From Rhizobium sp. (GTDB lineage Bacteria; Pseudomonadota; Alphaproteobacteria; Rhizobiales; Rhizobiaceae), in NCBI GenBank assembly GCA_019739215.1, contig JAHHDR010000043.1, forward strand, positions 1 through 50,229: a DNA stretch of 50,229 nucleotides, given 5' to 3'. The translations under genes were made by a program, and so were the position numbers. The notes under the pieces are model-generated. The model made no database searches. It was not told where the DNA came from and saw only the letters and a program-made list of their open reading frames with translations. This document shows positions 1 through 7,764 of the stretch, piece after piece (positions within the stretch are counted from its first letter, which is position 1; every line of letters begins with the position of its first letter).

Positions 1-122
1 ACTTCGTCGTTGACGACATACTTGAGTTCGCCCTTCGGGCCCTTCATGGTCACGGTCTGGCCGGAGACGGTCGCCGTCACGCCAGCAGGAACCTGAACGG
101 GCTTTTTACCGATACGAGACAT
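1..122 (-). CDS. rplF: 50S ribosomal protein L6, N-terminal part (cut by window edge)
   Basis: Large-subunit ribosomal protein that binds 23S rRNA near the factor-binding centre. About 40 residues are visible, starting MSRIGKKPVQVPAGV and continuing through MKGPKGELKYVV, the standard L6 N-terminus. The ATG is the complement of positions 120-122. The gene runs off the left edge, so the C-terminal part is not seen. It follows rpsH on the same strand with a 42-base gap, the normal spc-operon order. Confidence 0.93.
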   Translation of the reverse strand, partial: MSRIGKKPVQVPAGVTATVSGQTVTMKGPKGELKYVVNDE

Positions 123-164
123 ATTTCCTACCTGTCTGTTCGCTATGCAAACAGCTCAGCCTGA

Positions 165-566
165 TCAGAAGATCGAGCAGAGCAGTTCGCCACCAACGTT
201 CTGTTCGCGAGCCTGGTGATCGGCCATCACGCCCTTCGGAGGTCGACAGGATCGTCACGCCGAGGCCGTTCGCGACCGGCGGAATGGTCTTGACCGAGAC
301 GTAGACGCGGCGGCCGGGCTTGGACACGCGCTCGATCTTGCGGATCACCGGCGCGCCTGTCCGAGTACTTCAGCTCGATGTCGACTGCGCCTGCCGTTCT
401 CGGATCGGTGCTCTCGGAATAACCACGGATGTAGCCTTCCGACTGCAGCACGTCGAGGACGCGGACCGCGCAGCTTCGAGGCCGGCGTCGACAGACGACT
501 TGCGGCGGGCAACTGCGCGTTGCGGATGCGGGTGAGCATATCACCCGATGGATCAGACATGGACAT
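165..566 (-). CDS. rpsH: 30S ribosomal protein S8, reading frame broken by several indels
   Basis: Small-subunit protein that binds helix 21 of 16S rRNA; in other bacteria S8 is the repressor of the spc operon. Pieces of a normal S8 appear in different frames: MSMSDPSGDMLTRIRN at the start, VLDVLQSEGYIRGYSE, then IRKIERVSKPGRRVYVSVK and NGLGVTILST, and finally GGELLCSIF before a TGA at 165-167. At least four small indels are needed, for example an extra T at about 358 and an extra base near 236. The total length still fits a protein of about 133 residues. An essential gene should be intact, so I take these as sequence errors. Confidence 0.85.
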
Positions 567-578
567 GGGTTCGGCTCC

Positions 579-893
579 TTACCAGCTCGACTTCACGAGG
601 CCGGGGACCTGCCCAAAATTACCCAGCTCGCGCAGTGCGATACGGCTCATGCTTGAGCTTCCGGTAGTAAGGCGCGCGGACGGCCGGTCACTTCGCAACG
701 ATTGCGGATGCGGACCTCGGCGACCATTGCGCGGCATCTCGGCCAGCTTCAGAGTTGCGCTTGAACCGCTCTTCGATCGGAAGGTCTGCGGCTCTGAGTG
801 ATCGCCTTCAGCTTGGCACGCTTGCCAGCGTCTGCTGGGCAACCAGTCTTACGGCGGCGCTTGTTCTTTTCAACTGCGCTCGTCTTTCGCCAT
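579..893 (-). CDS. rpsN: 30S ribosomal protein S14, reading frame broken
   Basis: Small-subunit head protein. The C-terminal half is readable in one frame (TLKLAEMPRNG, then MSRIALRELGNFGQVPGLVK, ending SSW), which is the exact S14 signature. The N-terminal half needs several one-base corrections: the fourth codon carries an extra G, after which the frame reads TSAVEKNKRRRK. Further breaks lie near 855-835, 790, 735 and 665. The length of about 104 codons and the position between rplE and rpsH fit. There is no CxxC zinc pair in what can be read, so this is the long zinc-free S14 type. Confidence 0.83.
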
Positions 894-926
894 TTGTTAG
901 TTCCTTTTCTACGCTCGTCGTTACGG

Positions 927-1484
927 TCAGGTACGGAACGGGAAGTTGAACTCTTTCAAGAGAGCCCGTGCTTCGTCGTCCGTGCTGGCCGTCGTGCAAA
1001 CGATGATGTCCATGCCCCACATCTGATCAACCTTGTCGTAGTTGATTTCCGGGAACACGATGTGCTCCTTGATACCCATGGCGAAGTTGCCACGGCCATC
1101 AAAGCTCTTCGGGTTCAGGCCGCGAAAGTCGCGAACGCGCGGAAGCGCGATGTAGACCAGGCGATCCATGAATTCGTACATGCGCGCGCCGCGCAGGGTG
1201 ACCTTCGCGCCGATCGGCATGAACTCGCGCACCTTGAAGCCCGCGATGGAATTGCGAGCCTTGGTGATCACGGCCTTCTGGCCGGCGATTGCCGCCAGGT
1301 CGGCGGCAGCCACGGTCGGCTTCTTGGAGTCGGCTGTCGCCTCGCCCACGCCCATGTTGATCACGATCTTGTCGACCTTCGGGATCATCATCTCGTTGGC
1401 GTAGGAGAACTGCTCCTGCATCGCCTTGCGGATCCGCGCGGTGTATTCGGTCTTGAGCCTGGGCTCGTACTTAGCTTCAGCCAT
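927..1484 (-). CDS. rplE: 50S ribosomal protein L5
   Basis: Binds 5S rRNA and forms part of the central protuberance. The frame is intact, 185 residues, the usual length. Conserved segments include VDKIVINMGVGEA, GQKAVITKARNSIAGFKVR and the C-terminal MDIIVCTTASTDDEARALL. Its start lies inside the end of rplX (8-base overlap), so the two are translationally coupled. It is followed by rpsN after 33 bases. Confidence 0.97.
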   Translation of the reverse strand: MAEAKYEPRLKTEYTARIRKAMQEQFSYANEMMIPKVDKIVINMGVGEATADSKKPTVAAADLAAIAGQKAVITKARNSIAGFKVREFMPIGAKVTLRGARMYEFMDRLVYIALPRVRDFRGLNPKSFDGRGNFAMGIKEHIVFPEINYDKVDQMWGMDIIVCTTASTDDEARALLKEFNFPFRT

Positions 1485-1788
1485 CGATGGACACTCCCGA
1501 ACGCTTGGCCACGCGAACCTTCTTGTCGCCGTCGATCTTGAAACCGATGCGGGTCGGCTTGCCGTCCTTGGGGTCGGCGATCGCGATATTGGACAGGTGG
1601 ATCGAGGCTTCCTTGGTGACGATGCCGGCTTCCTGCGAAGCGGACTGGCGCTGATGGCGCTTCACCACATTGATACCGCGGACGACCGCACGGTCTTCCT
1701 TCGGCATGACCTGGAGGACTTCGCCGGAACGGCCCTTGTCCTTGCCAGTAAGAATGACGACCTTGTCGCCTTTACGAATCTTCTGCAT
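1477..1788 (-). CDS. rplX: 50S ribosomal protein L24
   Basis: Assembly-initiator protein of the large subunit. Intact, 103 residues. It starts MQKIRKGDKVVILTGKDKGR, the KOW motif of L24, and has VVKRHQRQSASQEAGIVTKE further on. It lies 18 bases after rplN and overlaps the start of rplE by 8 bases. Both features are typical of the spc operon. Confidence 0.97.
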   Translation of the reverse strand: MQKIRKGDKVVILTGKDKGRSGEVLQVMPKEDRAVVRGINVVKRHQRQSASQEAGIVTKEASIHLSNIAIADPKDGKPTRIGFKIDGDKKVRVAKRSGVSIDG

Positions 1789-1806
1789 CTCAGTCGTTCC
1801 TCTCGA

Positions 1807-2175
1807 TTACAGAACTTCAGGAGCCAGCGAGATGATCTTCATGTGGTTCTTGGCGCGAAGTTCGCGCGGAACCGGTCCGAAGATACGGGTGCCGATCGGC
1901 TCTTTCTTGTTGTCGATGAGAACGGCTGCGTTGCTGTCGAAGCGAATCACGCTTCCATCCGCGCGACGGATGTCCTTGGCGGTACGCACCACCACGGCCT
2001 TCATCACGTCGCCCTTCTTCACGCGGCCGCGCGGGATGGCTTCCTTGATCGAAACGACGATAACGTCGCCGATGGACGCATACTTGCGCTTGGAGCCGCC
2101 CAGCACCTTGATGCACATGACACGACGTGCGCCGGAATTATCCGCCACGTCGAGGTTTGTTTGCATCTGAATCAT
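1807..2175 (-). CDS. rplN: 50S ribosomal protein L14
   Basis: Large-subunit protein at the subunit interface. Intact, 122 residues, beginning MIQMQTNLDVADNSGARRV and containing VVVRTAKDIRRADGS and GTRIFGPVPRELR, the L14 signature regions. This is the first gene after the 203-base gap that separates it from rpsQ. That gap contains a terminator-like hairpin and a possible promoter, so rplN may head a separately expressed spc unit. Confidence 0.97.
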   Translation of the reverse strand: MIQMQTNLDVADNSGARRVMCIKVLGGSKRKYASIGDVIVVSIKEAIPRGRVKKGDVMKAVVVRTAKDIRRADGSVIRFDSNAAVLIDNKKEPIGTRIFGPVPRELRAKNHMKIISLAPEVL

Positions 2176-2276
2176 GTCAGGTCGCCTTCTTGTTATAACC
2201 GGCTGGTTGGACAGAGCGTCTGAACGCCCTGACCCCTGGTCCGGCTTGTCAGTCCAATTTTCAATGGAATGGCCGC

Positions 2277-2304
2277 GTCATAAACGAAACGCGCCCAAAA
2301 TCAA
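2277..2304 (-). promoter_or_regulatory. Possible promoter upstream of rplN
   Basis: On the minus strand TTGATT (2299-2304) is followed by 16 bases and TATGAC (2277-2282). The CTTGAT-type -35 box resembles rhizobial sigma70 promoters. It sits just downstream of the terminator-like hairpin at 2316-2356 and about 100 bases before the rplN start, where the spc promoter lies in Escherichia coli. This is a pattern match only. Confidence 0.35.
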
Positions 2305-2315
2305 GCCCCATCCCG

Positions 2316-2356
2316 AAAAAGAGTTCACGCCCGGATGGCTCCGGGCGAGCAAACTC
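2316..2356 (-). terminator. Terminator-like hairpin with T5 run between rpsQ and rplN
   Basis: On the minus strand the order is GAGTT, TGCT, CGCCCGGA, loop GCCA, TCCGGGCG, TG, AACTC, then TTTTTC. The inner stem is 8 perfect base pairs with a tetraloop. The outer GAGTT/AACTC arm adds 5 pairs across a small internal loop. A T5 tract follows directly (A5 at 2316-2320 on the plus strand). This is the form of an intrinsic terminator or attenuator and lies about 20 bases after the rpsQ stop. Confidence 0.7.
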
Positions 2357-2378
2357 AGGCCGGGACGAGGACCGGACC

Positions 2379-2615
2379 TCAGCTGTGGGTGCCCACAACC
2401 TTCCAACGCTTGTCCTTGGAGATCGGCGCGCATTCCTCGATGGAAACGACATCGCCGGTCTTCACGGTGTTTGCTTCGTCGTGCGCCTTGTACTTCTTGG
2501 AACGGCGGACCGTCTTCTGAAGCAAGGGATGGGCGAAGCGACGCTCGACACGGACCACGACGGTCTTGTCATTCTTGTCGCTGACGACAGTGCCCTGCAG
2601 AATGCGTTTCGGCAT
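2379..2615 (-). CDS. rpsQ: 30S ribosomal protein S17
   Basis: Primary 16S rRNA-binding protein of the small-subunit body. Intact, 78 residues: MPKRILQGTVVSDKNDKTVV, then VRVERRFAHPLLQKTVRRSK and AHDEANTVKTGDVVSIEECAP, the S17 OB-fold signature. It starts 12 bases after the rpmC stop. It is the last gene before the hairpin at 2316-2356, so it may be the end of the S10 transcription unit. Confidence 0.97.
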   Translation of the reverse strand: MPKRILQGTVVSDKNDKTVVVRVERRFAHPLLQKTVRRSKKYKAHDEANTVKTGDVVSIEECAPISKDKRWKVVGTHS

Positions 2616-2627
2616 TTCTTATTTCCT

Positions 2628-2828
2628 TCAAGCCTTGGTATCGGCCGCCTTCTGGCGGGCGATCGTCTTAATGCGGGCGATGTCCTTGCGCACTTCGTTG
2701 AAGCGAGCGGTCTTTTCCAGCTGGCCGGTCGCCTGCTGGAAGCGCAGGTTGAACTGCTCCTTCTTGAGCTTGAGGAGCTCGTCCTTCATCTGGTCGTCGC
2801 TCAATGCGCGAACGTCGGAAGCCTTCAT
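2628..2828 (-). CDS. rpmC: 50S ribosomal protein L29
   Basis: Small helical protein at the peptide exit tunnel, a docking site for trigger factor and SRP. The intact frame starts MKASDVRALSDDQMKDELLK and has the conserved LKKEQFNLRFQQATGQLE. Three ATG codons occur at 2837, 2834 and 2828. I chose 2828 because the GGAG box (2836-2839) then lies 7 bases upstream and the product begins MKASDVR as in related proteins. Length is 66 residues. Confidence 0.95.
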   Translation of the reverse strand: MKASDVRALSDDQMKDELLKLKKEQFNLRFQQATGQLEKTARFNEVRKDIARIKTIARQKAADTKA

Positions 2829-2840
2829 TGTCATCACTCC

Positions 2841-3256
2841 TTATTCGGCAATGCGCTGGATGAAGCGCGTCTTGACCGAAAGCTTGGCGGAGCCAAGACG
2901 AAGGGCTTCGCGCGCAAGTTCTTCGCTCACGCCGTCGATCTCGAACATGATACGGCCCGGCTTGACGCGGCAGGCCCAGTATTCCACCGAGCCCTTGCCC
3001 TTGCCCATGCGGACTTCGGTCGGCTTGGCGGTAACGGGAACGTCTGGAAACACGCGGATCCAGACGCGACCGGCGCGCTTCATGTGACGGGTGATCGCAC
3101 GGCGGGCCGCCTCGATCTCACGGGCGTTGACCCGGTTCGGTTCCTGCGCCTTGAGGCCGTATTCACCGAAAAGCCAGGTCCAAACCACCCTTGGCAACGC
3201 CATGGATGCGGCCCTTGAACTGCCTTGCGGTACTTCGTCTTCTTTGGCTGCAACAT
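2841..3256 (-). CDS. rplP: 50S ribosomal protein L16, two frame breaks near the 5' end
   Basis: Large-subunit protein near the A site and peptidyl transferase centre. The body is intact: FGEYGLKAQEPNRVNAREIE, VWIRVFPDVPVTAKPTEVRM, GKGKGSVEYWACRVKPGR. The start MLQPKKTKYRK (ATG at 3254-3256) is in another frame. Removing an extra G in the codon after YRK gives QFKGRIHGVAKGGLDLA. Removing one T from the TTTT run near 3168 then joins it to FGEY. The repaired product is about 138 residues, the family length. The two breaks look like sequence errors. Confidence 0.9.
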
Positions 3257-3283
3257 TGTTCTTTTACCTCCGAAGCTCCAGCT

Positions 3284-4017
3284 CTACGCCGCGATTACGC
3301 GTTTTCGCGCGCGACGGTTCTGGTTGCCGCCCTGGTTGTCGCCTTCGATCGCACGGCGCTCGGAGGCCATGGGATCATGCTCGAGGATTTCGCCCTTGAA
3401 GATCCAGACCTTGATGCCGCATGACGCCGAATGCAGTCGTCGCGCTTCCGCAACCCCGTAGTCGATGTCGGCACGCAGCGTGTGCAGCGGAACGCGGCCT
3501 TCGCGATACCATTCGGTACGGGCGATTTCCGCGCCGCCGAGACGGCCACCGCAACGTGCATCTCTGATGCCTTCGGCACCAAGACGCATGGCGGACTGCA
3601 CGGCACGCTTCATGGCACGGCGGAAGGCCACGCGGCGCTCGAGCTGCTGGGCGATGCCCTGTGCGACCAGCGTCGCAGTCGATTTCCGGCTTGCGCACTT
3701 CAACGATGTTGAGATGCGTCTCGGACTTCGGTCATCTCGGAGATCTTCTTGCGAAGCTTCTCGATGTCGGCGCCCTTCTTGCCGATGATCGAGGCCCGGA
3801 CGGGCCGAGTGGATCGTCACGCGGCACTTCTTGTGCGGACGCTCGATCACCACCTTGGCGATACCGGCCTGCTTGAGCTCGCTCCATCAGGTAGCTGCGG
3901 ATCGGCGAGGTCTTCATGCAGCAGCTGGCCGTATTCGGCGTTGTCGGCGAACCAGCGGCTATCCCAGGTACGGTTGATGCCGAGGCGAAAGCCGATCGGA
4001 TTGATTTTCTGACCCAT
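3284..4017 (-). CDS. rpsC: 30S ribosomal protein S3, reading frame broken
   Basis: Small-subunit head protein with a KH domain at the mRNA entry site. The start [20 protein letters not shown] is clear (ATG at 4015-4017, overlapping the rplV stop by one base). Further S3 segments appear in different frames: [50 protein letters not shown], and a basic tail ending RKRVIAA at TAG 3284-3286. The length of 734 bases is not a multiple of three. At least five indels are needed between about 3440 and 3910. The gene is essential and I treat it as intact in the organism. Confidence 0.87.
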
Positions 4018-4413
4018 TATGCGGCCTCCTTCCTCAGCTTCGCGCACCACGATCGTCAGGTGCGAGAACGGCTTCTCGATGCGCGATGCCCGGCCGCGCG
4101 CACGGGGGCGTGGAAACGCTTCATCACCAGCGACTCGCCGACATAGGCCTCGGCGACGACCAGCGCGTCGACGTATCGAGCCCGTGGTTGTTCTCGGCGT
4201 TGGCGATGGCGCGTTTCGAGCGTCTTCTTCACCGTACCGGCGATACGCTTGCGCGAGAACTCGAGCTCGGCGAGCGCCTTGTCGACCTTCTTGCCGCGGA
4301 TCTGGGCGGCAACCAGGTTCAGCTTCTGGCCCGAGGCTCACGCGGAGCGTGCGGAGCAACCGCCTTGGCCTCGTTGTCCTTGAGCCGCGCGCTTCGGTCT
4401 TCGCCTTGCCCAT
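4017..4413 (-). CDS. rplV: 50S ribosomal protein L22, reading frame broken
   Basis: Large-subunit protein whose loop lines the nascent-chain tunnel. The ATG is at 4411-4413 (MGKAKTEAR) and the 3' part reads [16 protein letters not shown], the L22 ending. After removal of one G near 4027 the frame closes at TAA 4017-4019, sharing one base with the rpsC start. The middle third is scrambled between frames (near 4180-4380). The length fits about 130 residues. Position between rpsS and rpsC supports the call. Confidence 0.85.
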
Positions 4414-4415
4414 GA

Positions 4416-4695
4416 TTACTTCCTCTTGGCCTTCTTGTCCGCCGCCGTGACCGTAGTAGGTGCGCGTCGGCGCGAACTCGCCGAACTTGTGGCCGATCAT
4501 TTCCTCGGACACCGCGACGGGCACATGCTTGTGACCGTTGTGGACGCCGAAAGTCAGGCCAACGAACTGCGGCAGGATCGTCGAGCGGCGCGCCCAGATC
4601 TTGATGACCTCGTTGCGGCCGGACTCGCGGCTCTTCTCTGCCTTCTTGAGCAGGTAGCCGTCAACAAACGGCCCCTTCCAGACTGAACGTGACAT
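4416..4695 (-). CDS. rpsS: 30S ribosomal protein S19, one frame break near the 3' end
   Basis: Small-subunit head protein that contacts the A-site tRNA. It reads [40 protein letters not shown] and [16 protein letters not shown] in one frame. An extra G close to 4446 then shifts the frame. Without it the protein ends AADKKAKRK with TAA at 4416-4418, giving 92 residues, the family length. As written, the frame runs on through rplV. Confidence 0.92.
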
Positions 4696-4698
4696 GGC

Positions 4699-5547
4699 CT
4701 AGCGCCCCTTCTTCACTGTGACGCGAGCGGACGATGAACTTGTCCGTCGCCTTATTATTCCGCGTACGCTTGCCCTTGGTCGGCTTGCCCCACGGGGACA
4801 CCGGGTGACGACCACCCGACGTACGACCTTCACCACCACCATGCGGGTGGTCGACCGGATTCATGGTCACGCCGCGGTTCGACCGCTTGCGTCCGAGCCA
4901 GCGGCTGCGACCGGCCTTGCCGATCGAGGTATTGCCGTGATCCTGGTTCGACACCGCACCGACGGTCGCCAGGCACGTGCCGTGCACGCGGCGCTGTTCG
5001 CCGGAGTTGAGGCGCAGGATCGCCCAGCCCTGATCGCGGCCGACATACTGGGCATAGGTGCCCGCCGAACGCGCGATCTGACCGCCCTTGCCGGGCTTCA
5101 TCTCGACGTTGTGCACGATCGTGCCGACCGGCATGCGCTCGAGCGGCATGGCAATTGCCCGGCTTCACGTCCGCGCCGTTTCGCGAGGAGATCACCTTGT
5201 CGCCGGCCGCCAGACGCTGCGGTGCGATGATGTAGGCGAGCTCGCCGTCGTCATACTTCACCAGCGCGATGAACGCGGTGCGGTTCGGATCGTATTCCAG
5301 CCGCTCGACTGGTGCCTCGACCGCATCGAACTTGCGTGCGGCTGGAAGTCAACCAGACGGTACGAGCGCTTGTGCCCGCCGCCACTGGTGATCGGCGGTG
5401 ATCCGGCCGTGATTGTTGCGGCCGCCCTTGGAGGACTTGCCGACCGGTCAGGGACTTGACCGGCTTGCCCTTATGCAGGCCGGAGCGGTCGACGATGACC
5501 AGCTGGCGCAGGCTAGGCGTGACCGGGTTGAATGTTTTCAATGCCAT
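4699..5547 (-). CDS. rplB: 50S ribosomal protein L2, reading frame broken
   Basis: Core protein of the peptidyl transferase region. The start MALKTFNPVTPSLRQLVIVD is clear. The C-terminal half is readable from VGTIVHNVEMKPGKGGQIAR through GVTMNPVDHPHGGGEGRTSG, which includes the histidine of the active region. Removing one C near 4728 lets the end read SRTVKKGR with TAG at 4699-4701. The 5'-middle part (about 5160-5470) needs several further corrections; YDDGELAYIIAPQRL is recognisable there. Length matches about 280 residues. Confidence 0.9.
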
Positions 5548-5554
5548 TGTCCTG

Positions 5555-5860
5555 CTATCCTCTAGATGACCGGTGGTCACAGTCGAGCGTCTGGCCTTCG
5601 ACCAGGGTGACGATGGCCTTCTTGACGTCCTTGCTGCTTGCCGAGCGTGCCGTCGTGAAGCGCTTGGTCTTGCCCTTGCGGACGAGCGTGTTCACGGCCT
5701 TGACCTTGACGCCGAACAGAGCTTCGACGGCAGCCTTGATTTCCGGCTTCGAAGCGTCCTTGGCCACGTTGAAAACGACCTGGTTGTTTTCGGAGACGAG
5801 CGTCGACTTTTCGGTGATCGCCGGAGTGCGGATCACATCGTAGTGGCGAAGATCAGTCAT
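5555..5860 (-). CDS. rplW: 50S ribosomal protein L23, probable small indels near the 3' end
   Basis: Exit-tunnel protein that docks trigger factor and SRP. It reads MTDLRHYDVIRTPAITEKST, VFNVAKDASKPEIKAAVEAL and VKAVNTLVRKGKTKRF normally, then departs from the family over about ten residues (TTARSASS), and returns to KDVKKAIVTLVEGQTLD. Removing a T near 5578 and an A near 5566 would end the protein DVTTGL with TAG at 5562-5564. As written it ends seven bases later at 5555 with 101 residues. Confidence 0.9.
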   Translation of the reverse strand: MTDLRHYDVIRTPAITEKSTLVSENNQVVFNVAKDASKPEIKAAVEALFGVKVKAVNTLVRKGKTKRFTTARSASSKDVKKAIVTLVEGQTLDCDHRSSRG

Positions 5861-6477
5861 TTGAACCGCTCCTCCAGAGCTTCTACCGCGGCCTTGGAAA
5901 GAACGAGCTTCGAGCGGCGCAGGATGTCGTAGACGTTGATGCCCTGAACCGGCAGCACGTCGATGTTGGGGATGTTCTGGGCAGCGAGCTTGAAGTTCGC
6001 ATCCAGTTCGGCACCACCGATGAAGAGCGCGTTCGTCAGGCCGAGGCCGTTGAGCGTACCCACCAGACCCTTGGTCTTGGCTTCGGCAGCCACCAGGCTG
6101 TCGATGATGATCACGTCCTCGGACTTCAGCTTGGCCGAAAGGGCATGGCGAAGGGCGAGAGCGCGGATCTTCTTGGGCAGGTCATGCGCATGGCTGCGAA
6201 CGACCGGACCGTGGGCGCGACCTCCGCCACGGAACTGAGGTGCACGCGCCGAATGGTGGCGGGCGCGGCCCGTACCCTTCTGCTTGTACATCTTCTTGCC
6301 GGTGCGGGAGATTTCCGCGCGGGTCTTGGTCCGGTGCGTGCCCTGCTGCTTCTTGGCGAGCTGATAGCGGATCATACGGGCGATGATGTCTTCGCGCGGA
6401 TCGAGACCGAAAATCAAGTCCGAAACGGAGACCTTGCCGGCATCCTTGCCATCAAGAGTTTTTACTGTGAGGTCCAT
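5857..6477 (-). CDS. rplD: 50S ribosomal protein L4
   Basis: Large-subunit protein with a loop in the exit tunnel. In some bacteria L4 also represses the S10 operon. Intact, 206 residues: MDLTVKTLDGKDAGKVSVSD, the conserved GTHRTKTRAEISRTGKKMYK, QKGTGRARHHSARAPQFRGG, and INVYDILRRSKLVLSKAAVE. It overlaps the rplW start by four bases. The gap to rplC is 15 bases. Confidence 0.97.
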   Translation of the reverse strand: MDLTVKTLDGKDAGKVSVSDLIFGLDPREDIIARMIRYQLAKKQQGTHRTKTRAEISRTGKKMYKQKGTGRARHHSARAPQFRGGGRAHGPVVRSHAHDLPKKIRALALRHALSAKLKSEDVIIIDSLVAAEAKTKGLVGTLNGLGLTNALFIGGAELDANFKLAAQNIPNIDVLPVQGINVYDILRRSKLVLSKAAVEALEERFK

Positions 6478-6492
6478 GTTTTCGGGCTCCCC

Positions 6493-7173
6493 TTACTTGG
6501 CTGCGCGGATGCCAGCCGGACGCGGAGCGTCGGCCGGGGTGCCCGCCTTGACGGCGTCACGAACGAGGATCCAGGAGCCCTTGGAGCCCGGGACCGCGCC
6601 GCGGACCAGGATAAGGCCGCGATCGTCGTCGGTGGAAACCACTTCGAGGTTCTGGGTGGTCACGCGGGTCTGGCCCATGTGACCTGCCATCTTCTTGTTC
6701 TTGAAGACCTTGCCCGGATCCTGGCGGTTACCGGTGGAACCATGCGAACGGTGCGAGACGGACACGCCGTGCGTGGCGCGCAGACCAGCGAAGTTGTGAC
6801 GCTTCATCGCGCCGGCAAAGCCCTTGCCGATCGAGGTGCCGGTCACGTCGACCAACTGGCCGGCGATGAAATGGCTCGCGGCAATCTCGGTGCCGACGTC
6901 GAGCATGTTGTCGACGGAAACGCGGAATTCGGCGAGCTTGGCCTTCGGTTCGACCTGGGCCAGCGCGAAAGTGCCGCGCGACGCCTTGGAGACATTCTTG
7001 ACCTTGGCAACGCCGGCGCCGAGCTGGACGGCGGTATAGCCGTTCTTCTCGTCCGTGCGCTGGGCCACGACCTGGCAGCCTTCCATGCGCAAGACCGTCA
7101 CGGGAACATGCTCACCGGCATCTGTGTAGATGCGGGTCATCCCCAACTTCTGTGCAATTACACCTGAACGCAT
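6493..7173 (-). CDS. rplC: 50S ribosomal protein L3
   Basis: Early assembly protein of the large subunit near the peptidyl transferase centre. The product starts MRSGVIAQKLGMTRIYTDAG and contains GFAGAMKRHNFAGLRATHGV, SHRSHGSTGNRQDPGKVFKN and KMAGHMGQ, the L3 core. The frame is open upstream to 7305, but I chose ATG 7171-7173: it matches the family N-terminus and has AGAGGA a few bases upstream. Length is 226 residues; the C-terminal AGTPADAPRPAGIRAAK extension is usual in alphaproteobacteria. Confidence 0.96.
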   Translation of the reverse strand: MRSGVIAQKLGMTRIYTDAGEHVPVTVLRMEGCQVVAQRTDEKNGYTAVQLGAGVAKVKNVSKASRGTFALAQVEPKAKLAEFRVSVDNMLDVGTEIAASHFIAGQLVDVTGTSIGKGFAGAMKRHNFAGLRATHGVSVSHRSHGSTGNRQDPGKVFKNKKMAGHMGQTRVTTQNLEVVSTDDDRGLILVRGAVPGSKGSWILVRDAVKAGTPADAPRPAGIRAAK

Positions 7174-7354
7174 TGGTTCGTCCTCTTGAGAGTTCCTAGA
7201 GGGCATTGCGCCCCTTCGGTCTCTTTGTTTAAGGATTCCGTCAGATCTCACGATCTTCCGGTTTCCCGTTTTAGAAGCCGTTGGCAGGGACATTGCCCGC
7301 GCCACGTACCTTCCTTGTTATTCGGCTTGCGCCGGACTCAGGAGCCGTGAAGCC

Positions 7355-7663
7355 TCAGAGCTTGATTTCGACATCCACGCCGGCAGCGAGGTCGAGCTTC
7401 ATCAGCGCATCCACGGTCTGCGGGGTCGGATCGACGATGTCGAGCAGGCGCTTGTGGGTGCGCATCTCGAACTGTTCGCGGCTCTTCTTGTCCACATGCG
7501 GCGAGCGGTTGACGGTGAAACGCTCGATACGGGTCGGCAGCGGCACCGGGCCGCGGACCTGCGCACCCGTGCGCTTCGCCGTCGAGACGATCTCGCGCGT
7601 CGAGGCATCGAGGATCCGGTGATCAAACGCCTTGAGGCGGATGCGGATATTCTGGCCGTTCAT
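7355..7663 (-). CDS. rpsJ: 30S ribosomal protein S10 (NusE)
   Basis: Small-subunit head protein and partner of NusB/NusG in antitermination. The product is MNGQNIRIRLKAFDHRILDA through GPVPLPTRIERFTVNRSPHV, KKSREQFEMRTHKRLLDIVD and AAGVDVEIKL, 102 residues, the exact family form. The frame extends 14 codons upstream, but ATG 7661-7663 matches the family start. It lies about 100 bases after tuf. The 181 bases between rpsJ and rplC show no gene. Confidence 0.97.
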   Translation of the reverse strand: MNGQNIRIRLKAFDHRILDASTREIVSTAKRTGAQVRGPVPLPTRIERFTVNRSPHVDKKSREQFEMRTHKRLLDIVDPTPQTVDALMKLDLAAGVDVEIKL

Positions 7664-7764
7664 TCGACTAGTCCTTGCTGGTGACGTCCCGGGGGACATC
7701 TTCAAATCTTGTTCTCAAACAGCAGGGAGGGGCGGCAACGCCCCTGCCCTTGTTGTCGGTCCGC

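Noticed and set aside
165..5860. Reading the broken ribosomal protein genes as pseudogenes or as programmed frameshifts
   Set aside because: No second copies are visible, the genes are essential, breaks are many and random in position, and there is no slippery site or stimulator as in prfB. Sequence error explains them better.
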